NCBI RefSeq assembly: GCF_023555415.1
Contig: NZ_JAKRYL010000022.1
Coordinates: 1 to 64,000, forward strand
DNA: 64,000 nt
Direction: 5' to 3'
From: Halalkalibacter alkaliphilus
GTDB taxonomy: Bacteria > Bacillota > Bacilli > Bacillales > Bacillaceae_D
Under the pieces are notes generated by a model. The model was given only the letters and a program-made list of their open reading frames with translations, did not search any database and had not been told where the DNA came from. A program made the position numbers and the translations under genes. Positions 1 through 8,550 of the stretch are shown one piece after another. The number at the start of each line of letters is the position of its first letter. The first letter of the stretch is position 1.

Positions 1-10
1 GCGCATTGCT

Positions 11-55
11 CAAAACAAAAGAAAAAAAGAAAAGCACTTTTTTTCTTTTGTTTTG
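11..55. terminator. Hairpin terminator of a gene left of the window
   Basis: Bases 11-29 and 37-55 form a perfect 19-bp inverted repeat around a 7-nt loop (30-36). The stem is A-rich on its left arm and T-rich on its right, so it can act as an intrinsic terminator on the + strand. The gene it serves lies outside the window. Confidence 0.6.
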
Positions 56-80
56 AAACATCTTTTCTATTTATTTCGTA
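54..80 (+). promoter_or_regulatory. Sigma-W-type promoter of yvlBCD
   Basis: TGAAAC (54-59) and CGTA (77-80) are separated by 17 bases; the sigma-W consensus is TGAAAC-N16-CGTA. In B. subtilis the yvl operon belongs to the sigma-W envelope-stress regulon, which supports the call. The -35 box lies in the right arm of the upstream terminator stem. Confidence 0.65.
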
Positions 81-146
81 ATACAATAGTGTAGGTATCG
101 TTTTGTTGGGATTAGGGCTCATAATTATAGATGAGGAGTGAGTTTG

Positions 147-1253
147 TTGGAAGAACGTAAGATGGTTTTGAAGATGATTGAAGATGGAAAGATTACAGCT
201 GAAGAAGGAGTTAAATTGCTAGAGGCGATGGAAAAAGGCGAATCGGGCACGGGGAATAAGAGAGAAGAATCAGCAAGGGAAGTTTCGACAAAGGTTGATT
301 GGGATGAGGGAGAGCAATATCGTCAGCGCGCAAGGCAAGCGGCACATTCAACGGCAAACTTGTTTACCTCCTTTATTGAAAGCACGATCCAAAAAATTAA
401 AGATGTCGATTTAGATTTTAATTTTGGGTCGTCAATTGAAGTCGATCACATTTTTCAGCATCGTGATATTTCTCCCAAATCACTAGATGTTTCGCTTGAA
501 AATGGCTCGATTACATTTAAGCCTTGGGATGAATCAGATGTTAGAGTGGAGTGTAAAGCAAAGGTATATCGGGTAAAGGATAGTGATGAGGCACGTCGCG
601 TCTTTTTACAAGAGTCATCGTTTCGGGTAGATGAGCGTAAGTTGCTTTTCCATACGAAAACGAAGTCCATTAAAGTCCAAACAACGGTGTATGTACCAAA
701 AGAGTCGTTTGATCATATTAAGCTGTATACATTTAATGGTCAGGTCGAAGGTGCGTCATTTGAAACAGACACACTTGACGTTAACGCGATCAATGGTCCT
801 CTTGCGTTTTCTTCTGTTAAAGCAAAAAAAGCGATGGCTGAAACAGTAAATGGACCGATTGAATACAAGCAAGTTGAAATCGATGTTTTTGATGCAAAAA
901 CGATTCATGGTGGCATTAGTTTACTAGGAAAGGTGCAGGACTTTGATGCAGAAACAGTAAATGGCTCAATCACGTATCATCTTGATCAGTTAACGGAATC
1001 AGGCTATGCGGATTTGAAGGCGACGACCGGCAGCATTCATCTGTTTATTCCGAAAGAAAACCGGATTGAAGGGAAGTTGAAAACAAACGTAGGTGGGTTT
1101 ACGATTGACATGGGTGATTACGAAATGCTAGAAGAAAAGAAAGAGTTCGCCCAAAAATCATTGAGTTTTATTGGAAATCAACACTCGTCACCACGTGTGA
1201 AGGTGAATGCATTAACAAATACAGGGTCAGTTCTTGTGAAAGATCAGGAATAA
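147..1253 (+). CDS. yvlB: YvlB-like DUF4097 adhesin-type protein
   Basis: This is a 368-residue protein of the YvlB family, known as a sigma-W-controlled envelope-stress protein of unknown biochemical role. The N-terminal 30 residues (EERKMVLKMIEDGKITAEEG) form the short helical SHOCT-like/PspA-associated module. From about residue 105 the protein is made of repeated beta-strand segments (NGSI, NGPL, NGPI, NGSI), the signature of the DUF4097 beta-helix domain. No signal peptide or membrane segment is visible. GAGGAG at 133-138 places the start at TTG 147; the GTG at 138 overlaps that ribosome site and is unlikely. It is first in an operon with yvlC and yvlD. Confidence 0.8.
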   Translation: MEERKMVLKMIEDGKITAEEGVKLLEAMEKGESGTGNKREESAREVSTKVDWDEGEQYRQRARQAAHSTANLFTSFIESTIQKIKDVDLDFNFGSSIEVDHIFQHRDISPKSLDVSLENGSITFKPWDESDVRVECKAKVYRVKDSDEARRVFLQESSFRVDERKLLFHTKTKSIKVQTTVYVPKESFDHIKLYTFNGQVEGASFETDTLDVNAINGPLAFSSVKAKKAMAETVNGPIEYKQVEIDVFDAKTIHGGISLLGKVQDFDAETVNGSITYHLDQLTESGYADLKATTGSIHLFIPKENRIEGKLKTNVGGFTIDMGDYEMLEEKKEFAQKSLSFIGNQHSSPRVKVNALTNTGSVLVKDQE

Positions 1254-1323
1254 GAACGAAATAAGGAAGGCGGAATATGATGTTTTGTCTTCCTTTATCT
1301 TAAAAAGAAAGAGGTGAGAATCA

Positions 1324-1524
1324 ATGAAACGTTTGTTTAGGACACAATATGATCGCAAAATCGCAGGGATATGTGGTGGACTAGCACAGTATTTTTCAGT
1401 TGATCCAACGATCATTCGTTTACTAGCTGTGATTTTGTTTTTCGTTACAGGGTTTTTCCCGTTCATCATTGGCTACATCATCGCCATTTTCATAATTCCG
1501 AATGAAGAGGATGTGAGAGACTGA
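1324..1524 (+). CDS. yvlC: PspC-domain envelope stress protein
   Basis: A 66-residue protein that is almost entirely a PspC domain. It has a basic N-terminus with RKIAGICGGLAQYF near residues 10-24, then one hydrophobic helix (about residues 35-58) that should span the membrane. PspC proteins sense or buffer envelope stress; in Bacillus YvlC sits in the sigma-W regulon. An AAGAGGTGAG ribosome site precedes the ATG. Its stop codon overlaps the yvlD start by one base (TGATG), so the two are translationally coupled. Length and order match the B. subtilis yvlBCD operon. Confidence 0.85.
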   Translation: MKRLFRTQYDRKIAGICGGLAQYFSVDPTIIRLLAVILFFVTGFFPFIIGYIIAIFIIPNEEDVRD

Positions 1525-1868
1525 TGAGGTGGATTATTGGGTTAATTATCAATGCTTTAATTTTGATGGGGATTGCGTATTTATTTGATGGCTTTTATGT
1601 GTCAGGCTTTGTAGCTGCCTTCATTGCCAGTTTGCTCTTATCGATCGTTAATGCTATTGTCCGCCCGGTTCTTGTTGTGCTAACATTACCGATTACTGTC
1701 CTCACACTTGGTCTTTTCTTATTTGTAATTAGTGCGATCACACTCATGTTTACGGCTGCTTTAATGGGAAGTGCTTTTGTAATTGATGGTTTCGGAATGG
1801 CTATCATAGCAGCTATTTTGATCGCAATTATCCAAACATTTGTCGTAAAACCAATGCGGAAAAAATAA
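1524..1868 (+). CDS. yvlD: Phage holin family 4 superfamily membrane protein
   Basis: A 114-residue, very hydrophobic protein with four predicted membrane segments (about residues 3-20, 27-47, 53-80 and 87-110). The motif NAIVRPVLVVLTLPITVLT near residues 42-61 is typical of the YvlD/DUF360 family (membrane protein of the phage-holin-4 superfamily). The role is unknown; conservation with yvlB and yvlC and the sigma-W-type promoter suggest envelope-stress function. It starts in the last base of yvlC. A hairpin at 1912-1941 probably ends the operon. Confidence 0.85.
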   Translation: MRWIIGLIINALILMGIAYLFDGFYVSGFVAAFIASLLLSIVNAIVRPVLVVLTLPITVLTLGLFLFVISAITLMFTAALMGSAFVIDGFGMAIIAAILIAIIQTFVVKPMRKK

Positions 1869-2299
1869 GATTTGATTGTAGTTGCAAATTGCTAGTAGCA
1901 TGTAAAGCACAAGCGTCCTTCATTACCCAATGAAGGACGCTTTGCATGTAACACGAGATCGAAAAAGAGCATCATGACCTTGATGAAGGACGCTTTGCAT
2001 GTACAACAAAGGTGAAAAGTCCTTCATGCCTCCGATGAAGACCGTTCCCCATTAAAAACACTCCAGAAAAAGCCTTCATAAAAAATAACATTTAGTTTCA
2101 AACAAGTATAGCAGTGTAAGTACTTAGGAGATTTAGCCGAATATTGTGCAATGATCTCATACTTTAATTGGTTCACCGTGATGGCCTGACTATAAAAAAA
2201 TTGTAGAAGTATGAAATGCTATCCGGTAAAACATGCTAAAATGGAAAAGGTATTCACTCCATTTAGTTAGCATAGAGATGTGAAGGTGGGATTAGCGCA
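1869..2299. repeat. Intergenic region with GTCCTTCAT hairpins
   Basis: Bases 1912-1924 and 1929-1941 form a 13-bp hairpin (AGCGTCCTTCATT arm) that may terminate yvlBCD. A half-copy with the flanking CGCTTTGCATGTA lies at 1981-2003, and a third variant (AAAAGTCCTTCAT ... ATGAAGACC) at about 2015-2043. The third variant matches the unit of the tandem array at 7259-7560. The rest is AT-rich; TGCTAAAAT at 2234-2242 could be an extended -10 box for hprK, but no good -35 is seen. Confidence 0.55.
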
Positions 2300-3238
2300 G
2301 TGGCAAAAGTTACAGCAAATACTTTATTAGAGCGTTTTAACTTAGAATTAATCGCTGGAGAAGAAGGAATTTATCGCCCGATTACGACAAGTGATCTTTC
2401 TAGACCAGGGATCGAAATGGCAGGATATTTTACCTATTATCCAGCAAAACGTTTGCAACTTTTAGGTCGAACGGAGCTTTCATTCTTCGAGCATTTAAAG
2501 CAACATGAAAGAGAAGAAAGAATGTTAAAGCTATGTACATATGATACACCAGGAATTATCATTTCACGTGATTTGGAAGTACCTCCTGAGTTGGTTGATG
2601 CGGCAGAAAAAGTCGGGGTGCCTTTGATGAGATCAAGCATGGCAACAACGCGTTTAAGTAGTAGCATTACAACCTTCTTAGATAGTGAACTTGCACCTAT
2701 GACCGCAGTTCATGGGGTCCTTGTCGATATTTATGGGATTGGTGTTTTGATTACAGGAAATAGCGGTGTCGGAAAAAGTGAAACAGCGCTCGATTTAGTT
2801 CGCCGTGGACACCGTCTTGTAGCGGATGATTCCGTTGAGATTCGTCAAGAGAATGAAGGGACTCTTGTTGGGCGTTCACCTGACTTGATTCAACATTTAC
2901 TCGAAATCCGCGGATTAGGTATCATTAATGTGATGACATTATTTGGTGCAGGGGCTGTTCGTCCACACAAACGCATTGTTCTATGTATTAACTTAGAGCT
3001 TTGGGATCAGAAGAAAGCATATGATCGTCTAGGATTAGAAGAAGAGAAAATGAAAATTATTGATTCAGAGATCACGAAATTAACTGTACCTGTAAGACCT
3101 GGACGAAACTTGGCCGTTATTATTGAAGTCGCAGCAATGAATTTTCGATTAAAACGTCTTGGCTTTGATGCGGCTCAAGAGTTCTCGGAACGATTAACAG
3201 ATGTCATTGAAGAGGGCGATCACGACGAATTTCGTTAA
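2300..3238 (+). CDS. hprK: HPr kinase/phosphorylase
   Basis: A 312-residue HprK. It phosphorylates HPr and Crh on Ser46 when fructose-1,6-bisphosphate is high and removes the phosphate with Pi to give PPi, which sets CcpA-dependent catabolite control. The N-terminal regulatory domain covers about residues 1-130. The catalytic domain carries the Walker A motif GNSGVGKS (153-160), the conserved His near 138, the Asp pair at 176-177 and the family signature EIRGLGIIN at 202-210. The GTG start has an AAGGTGGG ribosome site at 2283-2290. Its neighbours lgt and ppaX (which removes PPi) and the distal crh are the usual partners. Confidence 0.96.
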   Translation: MAKVTANTLLERFNLELIAGEEGIYRPITTSDLSRPGIEMAGYFTYYPAKRLQLLGRTELSFFEHLKQHEREERMLKLCTYDTPGIIISRDLEVPPELVDAAEKVGVPLMRSSMATTRLSSSITTFLDSELAPMTAVHGVLVDIYGIGVLITGNSGVGKSETALDLVRRGHRLVADDSVEIRQENEGTLVGRSPDLIQHLLEIRGLGIINVMTLFGAGAVRPHKRIVLCINLELWDQKKAYDRLGLEEEKMKIIDSEITKLTVPVRPGRNLAVIIEVAAMNFRLKRLGFDAAQEFSERLTDVIEEGDHDEFR

Positions 3239-3312
3239 GAGTGTGGTATAATGGCGGCGTGTTCGATTATGAACGCGCCTTGTTTTGATATGTTAAAAGG
3301 GAGAGTGGAAAC

Positions 3313-4173
3313 GTGGAAGAGACGATACAACCATATAGCAGGATTTTCCTGGAATTTGGCCCGTTTACGATCTATTGGTATGGGGCGTTAATTGGATTAG
3401 GTGTGTTTTTGGGGTACTTAATCGCAACGAGAGAAGCGGTGAAACGTGGCTATCCGAAAGAAACGTATGCTGATTTGCTTTTATTTGCTTTGCCAATTGC
3501 GATCTTATCAGCAAGACTTTATTATGTCATTTTCCGCTGGGAGCAATTTGCGGATAACCCGATTCGAATGTTTTATATTTGGGAAGGTGGCCTTTCGATT
3601 CACGGCGGGGTCATTGGGGGAATGCTGACAGCCTATTTCTTCTGTAAAAAACGCGGCTATTCATTCTGGCAAATTGCCGATATTACCGCACCGAGTTTGT
3701 TATTAGCTCAAGCAATTGGACGCTGGGGTAATTTCATGAACCAAGAAGTCTATGGTGGTCCGGTAACAAGAGAGTTTTTAGAAGGCTTAATGCTACCAGA
3801 TTTTATTATCAATCAAATGTACATTAACGGTACATATTATCATCCAACATTTCTATACGAGTCGATCTGGAACTTGCTTGGCTTTTTCTTACTGATCTAT
3901 TTAAGAAGGTTCAACCTAAAACAAGGTGAAATCTTCATGACGTACTTAGTATACTATTCATTTGCGCGATTCTTCCTTGAGATGATTCGTCTAGATTACT
4001 TACTAATTGGCGGCGTTCTAAAAACAGCACAAGTGGCATCAATTATTCTAATTGCCTTTGCTGTTATCTTTACAATCTACCGTCGAAAACAACCAAATAC
4101 ACCAAACTACCATGACCCGGCTATTACAGCCCAAACGAAAAAAATAACAAAAAAAACAAAGAAAAAGAAATAG
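3313..4173 (+). CDS. lgt: Prolipoprotein diacylglyceryl transferase
   Basis: Lgt moves a diacylglyceryl group from phosphatidylglycerol to the lipobox cysteine of prelipoproteins at the outer face of the membrane. The 286 residues contain about seven membrane segments. The conserved His lies in [10 protein letters not shown] (H97) and the Lgt signature [13 protein letters not shown] begins at residue 136. The start is GTG after a GGGAGAG site. The last 20 residues are a Lys/Thr-rich tail (about [12 protein letters not shown]), longer than usual. TGGTATAAT at 3244-3252 may be an internal promoter. The window's lipoproteins (MsmE and the betaine-binding protein) are its clients. A perfect hairpin starts at its stop codon. 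Confidence 0.95.
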   Translation: MEETIQPYSRIFLEFGPFTIYWYGALIGLGVFLGYLIATREAVKRGYPKETYADLLLFALPIAILSARLYYVIFRWEQFADNPIRMFYIWEGGLSIHGGVIGGMLTAYFFCKKRGYSFWQIADITAPSLLLAQAIGRWGNFMNQEVYGGPVTREFLEGLMLPDFIINQMYINGTYYHPTFLYESIWNLLGFFLLIYLRRFNLKQGEIFMTYLVYYSFARFFLEMIRLDYLLIGGVLKTAQVASIILIAFAVIFTIYRRKQPNTPNYHDPAITAQTKKITKKTKKKK

Positions 4174-4335
4174 TATAAAAAGGCGCACTTCCTTTTTATA
4201 CTATTTCGAAGCCGCCGTAATGTCTTAAGCTTTTTGAGCGAACTTCTCAAAAAGCACACGGCGAGTGAAGCCACTGCAAAACATGTTCGCACAAATAAAA
4301 GGAAAAGGCGCACTTCCTTTTTATACTATTTCGAG
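4171..4335. repeat. Mosaic hairpin repeat locus 1
   Basis: A 13-bp perfect hairpin (4171-4183/4191-4203, loop CGCACTT) begins at the lgt stop codon. A second hairpin follows (4229-4238/4246-4255, loop CGAACTT). The first hairpin's core recurs as a direct repeat at 4303-4334. Between them lies CGGCGAGTGAAGCC, the reverse complement of the GGCTTCACTCGCCG spacer found in the repeats at 48.6-49.0 kb. The first hairpin may also terminate lgt. Confidence 0.6.
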
Positions 4336-4442
4336 AAGCGAGAAGATTTTAACCTTAACTCATTAGTTTTTTTATTATTGATTTGTTTATAAAAAACTTA
4401 CCCACATAAAAATAGAACGGGAGTAAGTGGAGGGAGAGACCA

Positions 4443-5396
4443 TTGGGGATGCTAAAACGCGGGCTTCTTGTCGGTTTACAGACGACATGGACGCTAGGAA
4501 AAATCATTTTTCCAATCACCTTAATCGTTACGATTTTAGGCTATACACCAGTCCTTGAATGGTTGGCGGGCTTATTAGCTCCAGTGATGGGGTGGATTGG
4601 ATTACCTGGAGAGGCAGCAATTCCGCTTGTTCTTGGGAATGTCTTAAACTTGTACGCCGCCATTGGTGCGATATTAACGTTGGAACTTACGGTGAAAGAG
4701 GTATTCATTTTAGCGGTAATGCTCTCTTTCTCACATAATTTGTTTATTGAATCAGCGGTCGCAACAAAAGTGGGAATTCGAATGTCTGTCGTACTAGTTG
4801 TGCGAATCGGGCTGGCTCTTTTCTCGGCCTTCATGATCAATCTATTTTGGTCTGGTGGACAGGAAACAGCACAGTATGGGTTTGTTTCTACTACGGGTCA
4901 ACCAGAAGTGAGTGGGTGGCTTGCCATTGCTTGGCAAGGAGTTACGAGTGCTACGCTTGGAATTCTCCAGCTTGCGATGATTGTGATCCCGCTAATGATT
5001 GTCGTTCAGATTATGAAAGAACGAAACTGGTTAAAACTAGTATCAAAAGCGATGGCTCCATTTACAAAAATGCTAGGAATCAAGGAAAATACGTCAACCA
5101 CACTAGCATCTGGTCTGTTATTTGGTCTTGCATTTGGTGCTGGGGTTATGATTCAAGCCGCAAAAGAAGATGGAGTAGCAAAGAAAGATTTATACTTAGT
5201 CTTTATTTTCCTCGTGGCCTGTCATGCAGTCATCGAGGATACACTCATATTTATTCCACTAGGTATTCCGGTTTGGCCGCTATTAATTATTCGAGTCGTC
5301 ACTGCGATTTTATTAACAATGGCCATTGCTTATATTTGGAACCGGTTAGAGAAAAAACAAGAGCTAGAACGAAAGGAAGCGACTTATGAACATTGA
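4443..5396 (+). CDS. yvoD: Nucleoside-recognition (Gate) domain membrane protein
   Basis: A 317-residue integral membrane protein with two Gate/nucleoside-recognition domains (about residues 15-130 and 170-300), each a bundle of hydrophobic helices. Conserved stretches include LGNVLNLYAAIGAI and the pair ML(S)FSHNLFIESAV / LVACHAVIEDTLIF in the two halves. It is YvoD of B. subtilis, whose substrate is not established; members of the superfamily include spore-maturation and nucleoside-transport proteins. The TTG start is chosen because GGAGGGAG lies at 4429-4436. It overlaps ppaX by 11 bases, as in the lgt-yvoD-ppaX-yvoF operon. Confidence 0.85.
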   Translation: MGMLKRGLLVGLQTTWTLGKIIFPITLIVTILGYTPVLEWLAGLLAPVMGWIGLPGEAAIPLVLGNVLNLYAAIGAILTLELTVKEVFILAVMLSFSHNLFIESAVATKVGIRMSVVLVVRIGLALFSAFMINLFWSGGQETAQYGFVSTTGQPEVSGWLAIAWQGVTSATLGILQLAMIVIPLMIVVQIMKERNWLKLVSKAMAPFTKMLGIKENTSTTLASGLLFGLAFGAGVMIQAAKEDGVAKKDLYLVFIFLVACHAVIEDTLIFIPLGIPVWPLLIIRVVTAILLTMAIAYIWNRLEKKQELERKEATYEH

Positions 5397-6033
5397 TACA
5401 CTATTATTTGACTTAGATGGAACGTTAATCAATACAAATGAGTTAATCATTGCCTCATTTCTTCATACGTTAGAGCAATACAAACCAGGTGAATACACGC
5501 GTGAGCATGCAATTGAGTTTATTGGGCCACCACTTCGAGATAGCTTTGAATCGGTTGATGCCACGCGTGTAGACGAAATGATACAAACATACCGTACGTT
5601 TAACCACGAAAAACATGATGAACTCGTAACCGAATATGAGGGCGTTTATGAAACGGTTGAACGCCTTCATAAAGAGGGCTACAAGCTAGCGATTGTCACG
5701 ACAAAGATTAGGAAAACAGCCTTAATGGGGTTAAAGCTTACAGGACTTGATCAATTTTTTGATGTTGTGATTGGACTCGATGATGTGGAAAATGCCAAAC
5801 CCCATCCAGAGCCTCTTGAAAAGGCGCTTGCAGCACTAGCTTCTTCTAAAGAATCAGCAATGATGATTGGAGACAGCCTTTTCGACGTGGAAGCTGGTAA
5901 GAATCTAGGTGTTCCAACAGCTGTTGTAGGTTGGTCGATCAAAGGGCCAGAGAAAATAAAGACATTTGAAGCAGATTATACGCTATCTAACATGCGTGAC
6001 TTGTTAGCTATTGTCGGAGTGGAAAAGCAATGA
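5386..6033 (+). CDS. ppaX: Pyrophosphatase PpaX
   Basis: A 215-residue haloacid-dehalogenase-family phosphatase. It hydrolyses the PPi released when HprK dephosphorylates Ser46-HPr and thereby pulls that reaction forward. The nucleophile motif DLDGT is at residues 9-13, a Thr/Lys motif follows (VTTKIRKTA), and the metal-binding motif IGDSLFDVEAGKNLGV is near residue 160. The gene overlaps yvoD upstream and yvoF downstream (ATGAG at 6030), so the three are coupled. Its proximity to hprK supports this role over a generic phosphoglycolate phosphatase. Confidence 0.93.
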   Translation: MNIDTLLFDLDGTLINTNELIIASFLHTLEQYKPGEYTREHAIEFIGPPLRDSFESVDATRVDEMIQTYRTFNHEKHDELVTEYEGVYETVERLHKEGYKLAIVTTKIRKTALMGLKLTGLDQFFDVVIGLDDVENAKPHPEPLEKALAALASSKESAMMIGDSLFDVEAGKNLGVPTAVVGWSIKGPEKIKTFEADYTLSNMRDLLAIVGVEKQ

Positions 6034-6524
6034 GCAGAAAAACAGAGCGATACCCTGTAGAAGAGGCCAATTCGCTCTGGCAAATTTACAAGACCGTTCC
6101 TTTTTGGAAGGTTGTGAGAAATTTTATTGTGATTCAAATTGCTCGCTACACACCATGGATTAGCGTAAAAAATTGGTTATACCGGACGTTTCTCGGGATG
6201 AAAGTGGGCGATGAGACAGCGGTGGCATTAATGGTCATGATGGATATCATGTTTCCAGAACGGATTACAATTGGCCGTAACTCGATTATTGGCTACAACA
6301 CAACGATTTTGGCACATGAGTATTTAATAAAAGAATACCGTCTTGGTGATGTCGTTATTGGCGATGAAGTGATGATCGGTGCGAATACGACAATTTTACC
6401 GGGAGTTACCATTGGTGATGGGGCAGTGGTCTCAGCTGGAACGCTTGTATATCGAGATGTTCCAGCTGGCGCTTTTGTCGGTGGTAATCCGATGAAAGTC
6501 ATTCGAGAAAAGATGGATGACTAA
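6030..6524 (+). CDS. yvoF: Hexapeptide-repeat acetyltransferase YvoF
   Basis: A 164-residue protein of the left-handed beta-helix (LbetaH) acyltransferase superfamily, related to maltose/galactoside O-acetyltransferases. Hexapeptide repeats run from about residue 70 to 150 (ITIGRN, VVIGDEVMIGAN, VTIGDGAVVSAG), ending in the usual AFVGGNPMKVIR cap. The N-terminal 60 residues carry a short hydrophobic stretch that may associate with membrane. The acceptor is unknown. It ends the lgt operon; the start overlaps ppaX by four bases. Confidence 0.88.
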   Translation: MSRKTERYPVEEANSLWQIYKTVPFWKVVRNFIVIQIARYTPWISVKNWLYRTFLGMKVGDETAVALMVMMDIMFPERITIGRNSIIGYNTTILAHEYLIKEYRLGDVVIGDEVMIGANTTILPGVTIGDGAVVSAGTLVYRDVPAGAFVGGNPMKVIREKMDD

Positions 6525-6530
6525 GAGGGA

Positions 6531-6565
6531 GCTGTTGAGTAGAAAGGTGCTTGACAGCTTTTTTC
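6531..6565 (+). terminator. Terminator of the lgt-yvoF operon
   Basis: AGCTGTTGAG (6531-6540) pairs with CTTGACAGCT (6551-6560) using two G-U wobbles, and is followed by T5. Confidence 0.65.
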
Positions 6566-6649
6566 GTTACGAACAGAACTCTTCCGTAATAAAAGTAAGT
6601 GAATTTGTCTAGACTTACCTACAAATTCTGTAAATCTTTTTAGTTGCTG

Positions 6650-6678
6650 TTGATAATAAACCGTCTGGATGGTATAGT
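6650..6678 (+). promoter_or_regulatory. Autoregulated promoter of the TetR gene
   Basis: TTGATA (6650-6655) and TATAGT (6673-6678) are 17 bases apart, a good sigma-A promoter. The imperfect palindrome ACCGTCTGGATGGT (6660-6673) fills the spacer and is nearly identical to two sites ahead of the carnitine operon, so the TetR protein probably represses its own gene here. Confidence 0.75.
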
Positions 6679-6711
6679 TAGGGCTGAAATTTTATTACAA
6701 AGGAGAGTCAG

Positions 6712-7248
6712 ATGAGCAGAACTTCTAGAAAAGTAGAGATTCTTCACGCTGCGTCTAAAATTGTCAGTGAAAAGGGAATATTCAATTTAACATTAGAGGC
6801 TGTGGCGTTAGAAGCAGGGATTAGTAAAGGTGGTCTGCTCTATCATTTCCCCTCAAAAGAAGAACTTGTTAAAGGGATGGTTGAGCATTTAGCAAACAAT
6901 TATCGCGAAAAAATCGCTGGTAACGCGGAGATGGACCCGGTAGAAAAGGGGAAATGGATCCGTGCCTATGTTGATGTAACATTTAATCAAGTATATGCCA
7001 ATAAGGACATGCATTCCGGTTTGTTAGCAGCAAAAGCGGTCAATTCTGAGTTACTAGACCCAATCCGTGACCTTTATGCAGAATGGCAAGAATCGATTGA
7101 AGATGATGGGATCGATCCTGTTAAAGCAACAATCATTCGTCTAGCGACCGATGGGATTTGGTTAGCTGAGCTTTTTGATATCTACCACATTGGTGATGAA
7201 AAGAAAGAGACTGTTTATAAGACGTTGAAAGAATGGGTAAATGAATAA
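6712..7248 (+). CDS. TetR-family regulator of the carnitine operon
   Basis: A 178-residue TetR/AcrR repressor. The N-terminal helix-turn-helix spans about residues 8-55 (LTLEAVALEAGISKGGLLYH is the recognition region). The C-terminal ligand domain is of the short TetR type that ends in a helical EWVNE tail. A GGAGAG site lies seven bases before the ATG. Its own promoter and the promoter region of cdhC share an operator, so I infer it controls the carnitine genes and senses carnitine, betaine or an intermediate; the ligand is not visible in sequence. A BetI-like role is an alternative name for the same idea. Confidence 0.85.
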   Translation: MSRTSRKVEILHAASKIVSEKGIFNLTLEAVALEAGISKGGLLYHFPSKEELVKGMVEHLANNYREKIAGNAEMDPVEKGKWIRAYVDVTFNQVYANKDMHSGLLAAKAVNSELLDPIRDLYAEWQESIEDDGIDPVKATIIRLATDGIWLAELFDIYHIGDEKKETVYKTLKEWVNE

Positions 7249-7258
7249 TGTGAGCAAG

Positions 7259-7560
7259 AAAAGTCCTTCATAAGGCAGATGAAGGACAAACTCCCCCTAA
7301 GAGGATCAAGGAAAAGTCCTTCATAAGGCAGATGAAGGACAAACTCCCCCTAAGAGGATCAAGGAAAAGTCCTTCATAAGGCAGATGAAGGACAAACTCC
7401 CCCTAAGAAGAGCAAGGAAAAGTCCGTCATGAGGCAGATGAAGGACGAAACCCTCCTAAGAAGAGTAGAGAAAAGTCCTTCATAGGCAGATGAAGGACAA
7501 ACTCCCCCTAAGAAGAGCAAGGAAAAGTCCGTCATGAGACCGCAGAAGTCCTCCTCCCCC
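7259..7560. repeat. Six-copy 53-bp tandem hairpin array
   Basis: Units start at 7259, 7312, 7365, 7418, 7471 and 7523, giving a period of 53, 53, 53, 53 and 52 bases. Each reads AAAAGTCCTTCAT, a short centre, ATGAAGGAC, then a C-rich linker (AAACTCCCCCTAAGA). The two 9-bp arms GTCCTTCAT/ATGAAGGAC form a hairpin in most units; copies 4 and 6 have drifted. It fills the gap after the TetR gene. Related single copies lie at 1912-2043. Confidence 0.9.
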
Positions 7561-7667
7561 TTAAATAGTGTTCCAACAAAGAAACTTATAACAAGAACAT
7601 AAATAATTTCCTACTAGGAGTACAAACTATTGATCAAGAAGTATACGTTTATATTAAATTACCTAGG

Positions 7668-8210
7668 ATGAAAAAACATATGCATGTTCTTACTGCTATT
7701 ATTAGCATCATAGCTGTTTTGATTTGGGGGGACTGGAGAAATTGGAAAAAGTATCATGCAACGTTGCTATTTTTTGCTCTTGGGAATTTAGTTTATAATT
7801 TCTTAACAGCAAATTACTTTTTGTGGCGTATGGATGCAGACTTCATTTCAAATCATACTCTTACGGAAATGCTTTATACATTTATCGTGTTTCCAGCTAC
7901 AGGCTTGCTATTTTTAGGGAATTATCCTAAAGGTGTCATGAAACAAATCTTACATACATTACAATGGATTTTGATCTATGGCATTTGGGAATATGTTTTT
8001 ACTGTAACAGGAAATATTAAGTACCAATATGGATGGACATTGGGATGGTCAATCTTTGCCCTCTTCCTTATGTTCCCGCTATTACGATTGCATTATAAAC
8101 ATCCGTTAGTTGCGTATGTAGTGTTTGCACTTGTTTGTGTAGGGTTTCTTTGGTTGTTTGATGTTCCTGTTCATTTGCCTGTTGAAGAGAGGCCAAATTA
8201 TGGACAATAG
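7668..8210 (+). CDS. CBO0543-like membrane protein
   Basis: A 180-residue protein with five or six hydrophobic segments (about residues 5-20, 30-48, 68-84, 95-112, 125-140, 147-163). WRNWKKYHATLLFFALGNL and WRMDADF are motifs of the CBO0543 family found in Bacillaceae and clostridia; its function is unknown. No strong ribosome site precedes the ATG (CCTAGG is the best), and a second ATG lies four codons on. It stands alone between the hairpin array and a strong terminator, so it is not clearly part of the carnitine operon. Confidence 0.7.
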   Translation: MKKHMHVLTAIISIIAVLIWGDWRNWKKYHATLLFFALGNLVYNFLTANYFLWRMDADFISNHTLTEMLYTFIVFPATGLLFLGNYPKGVMKQILHTLQWILIYGIWEYVFTVTGNIKYQYGWTLGWSIFALFLMFPLLRLHYKHPLVAYVVFALVCVGFLWLFDVPVHLPVEERPNYGQ

Positions 8211-8283
8211 AGTATGAATTTAGTCAAGGAGTGCCTCTTTGAAGACTTATAAAATGAAAGCAATCTACTCCAGATTAAGAAAT

Positions 8284-8318
8284 AAACGCCCAGAGAGCTG
8301 CTCTCTGGGCGTTTTTAT
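8284..8318 (+). terminator. Strong terminator after the CBO0543-like gene
   Basis: AAACGCCCAGAGAG (8284-8297), a 3-base loop and CTCTCTGGGCGTTT (8301-8314) form a 14-bp perfect stem followed by a T-rich tail. The stretch 8320-8430 that follows holds nothing I recognise. Confidence 0.9.
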
Positions 8319-8435
8319 TAATTAGATTTTTAAAATTTTCACCGACAAGGGAGAAAACCTAATATGGCAGGAGGTGGAGTCGACAAAATCTCTCCTAATT
8401 CGACGAGCGAAAACCCTTACTTTTTAAAAGCACCC

Positions 8436-8498
8436 TTGCGTACATTACCGTCCAGATGGTATAGTTTCAATTGTGAATAAATAAACCGTCCGGATGGT
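8436..8498 (+). promoter_or_regulatory. Carnitine operon promoter with two TetR operators
   Basis: ACCGTCCAGATGGT (8447-8460) and ACCGTCCGGATGGT (8485-8498) match the site in the TetR promoter; the second is a near-perfect palindrome. TTGCGT (8436-8441) and TATAGT (8460-8465), 18 bases apart, form a plausible sigma-A promoter with the first operator in the spacer. The second operator would lie just downstream of the start of transcription. Confidence 0.75.
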
Positions 8499-8550
8499 TA
8501 AGTATTGAAATTGAGGATTGTACAAAGGTGACGATAGAGGAGGAGACATG

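Noticed and set aside
4107-4313. Minus-strand ORF over the lgt end and hairpins
   Set aside because: It reads the reverse of the Lys-rich Lgt tail and the hairpin repeat, giving a Phe-rich nonsense sequence.
4847-5389. 180-codon + strand ORF inside yvoD
   Set aside because: It is a shadow frame of yvoD; its composition (Trp, Cys, Ser-rich) and lack of any ribosome site argue against it.
8320-8430. Possible RNA element after the 8.3-kb terminator
   Set aside because: TCGACAAAATCTCTCC and TTCGACGAG are suggestive of pairing, but no stable structure or known class could be supported.
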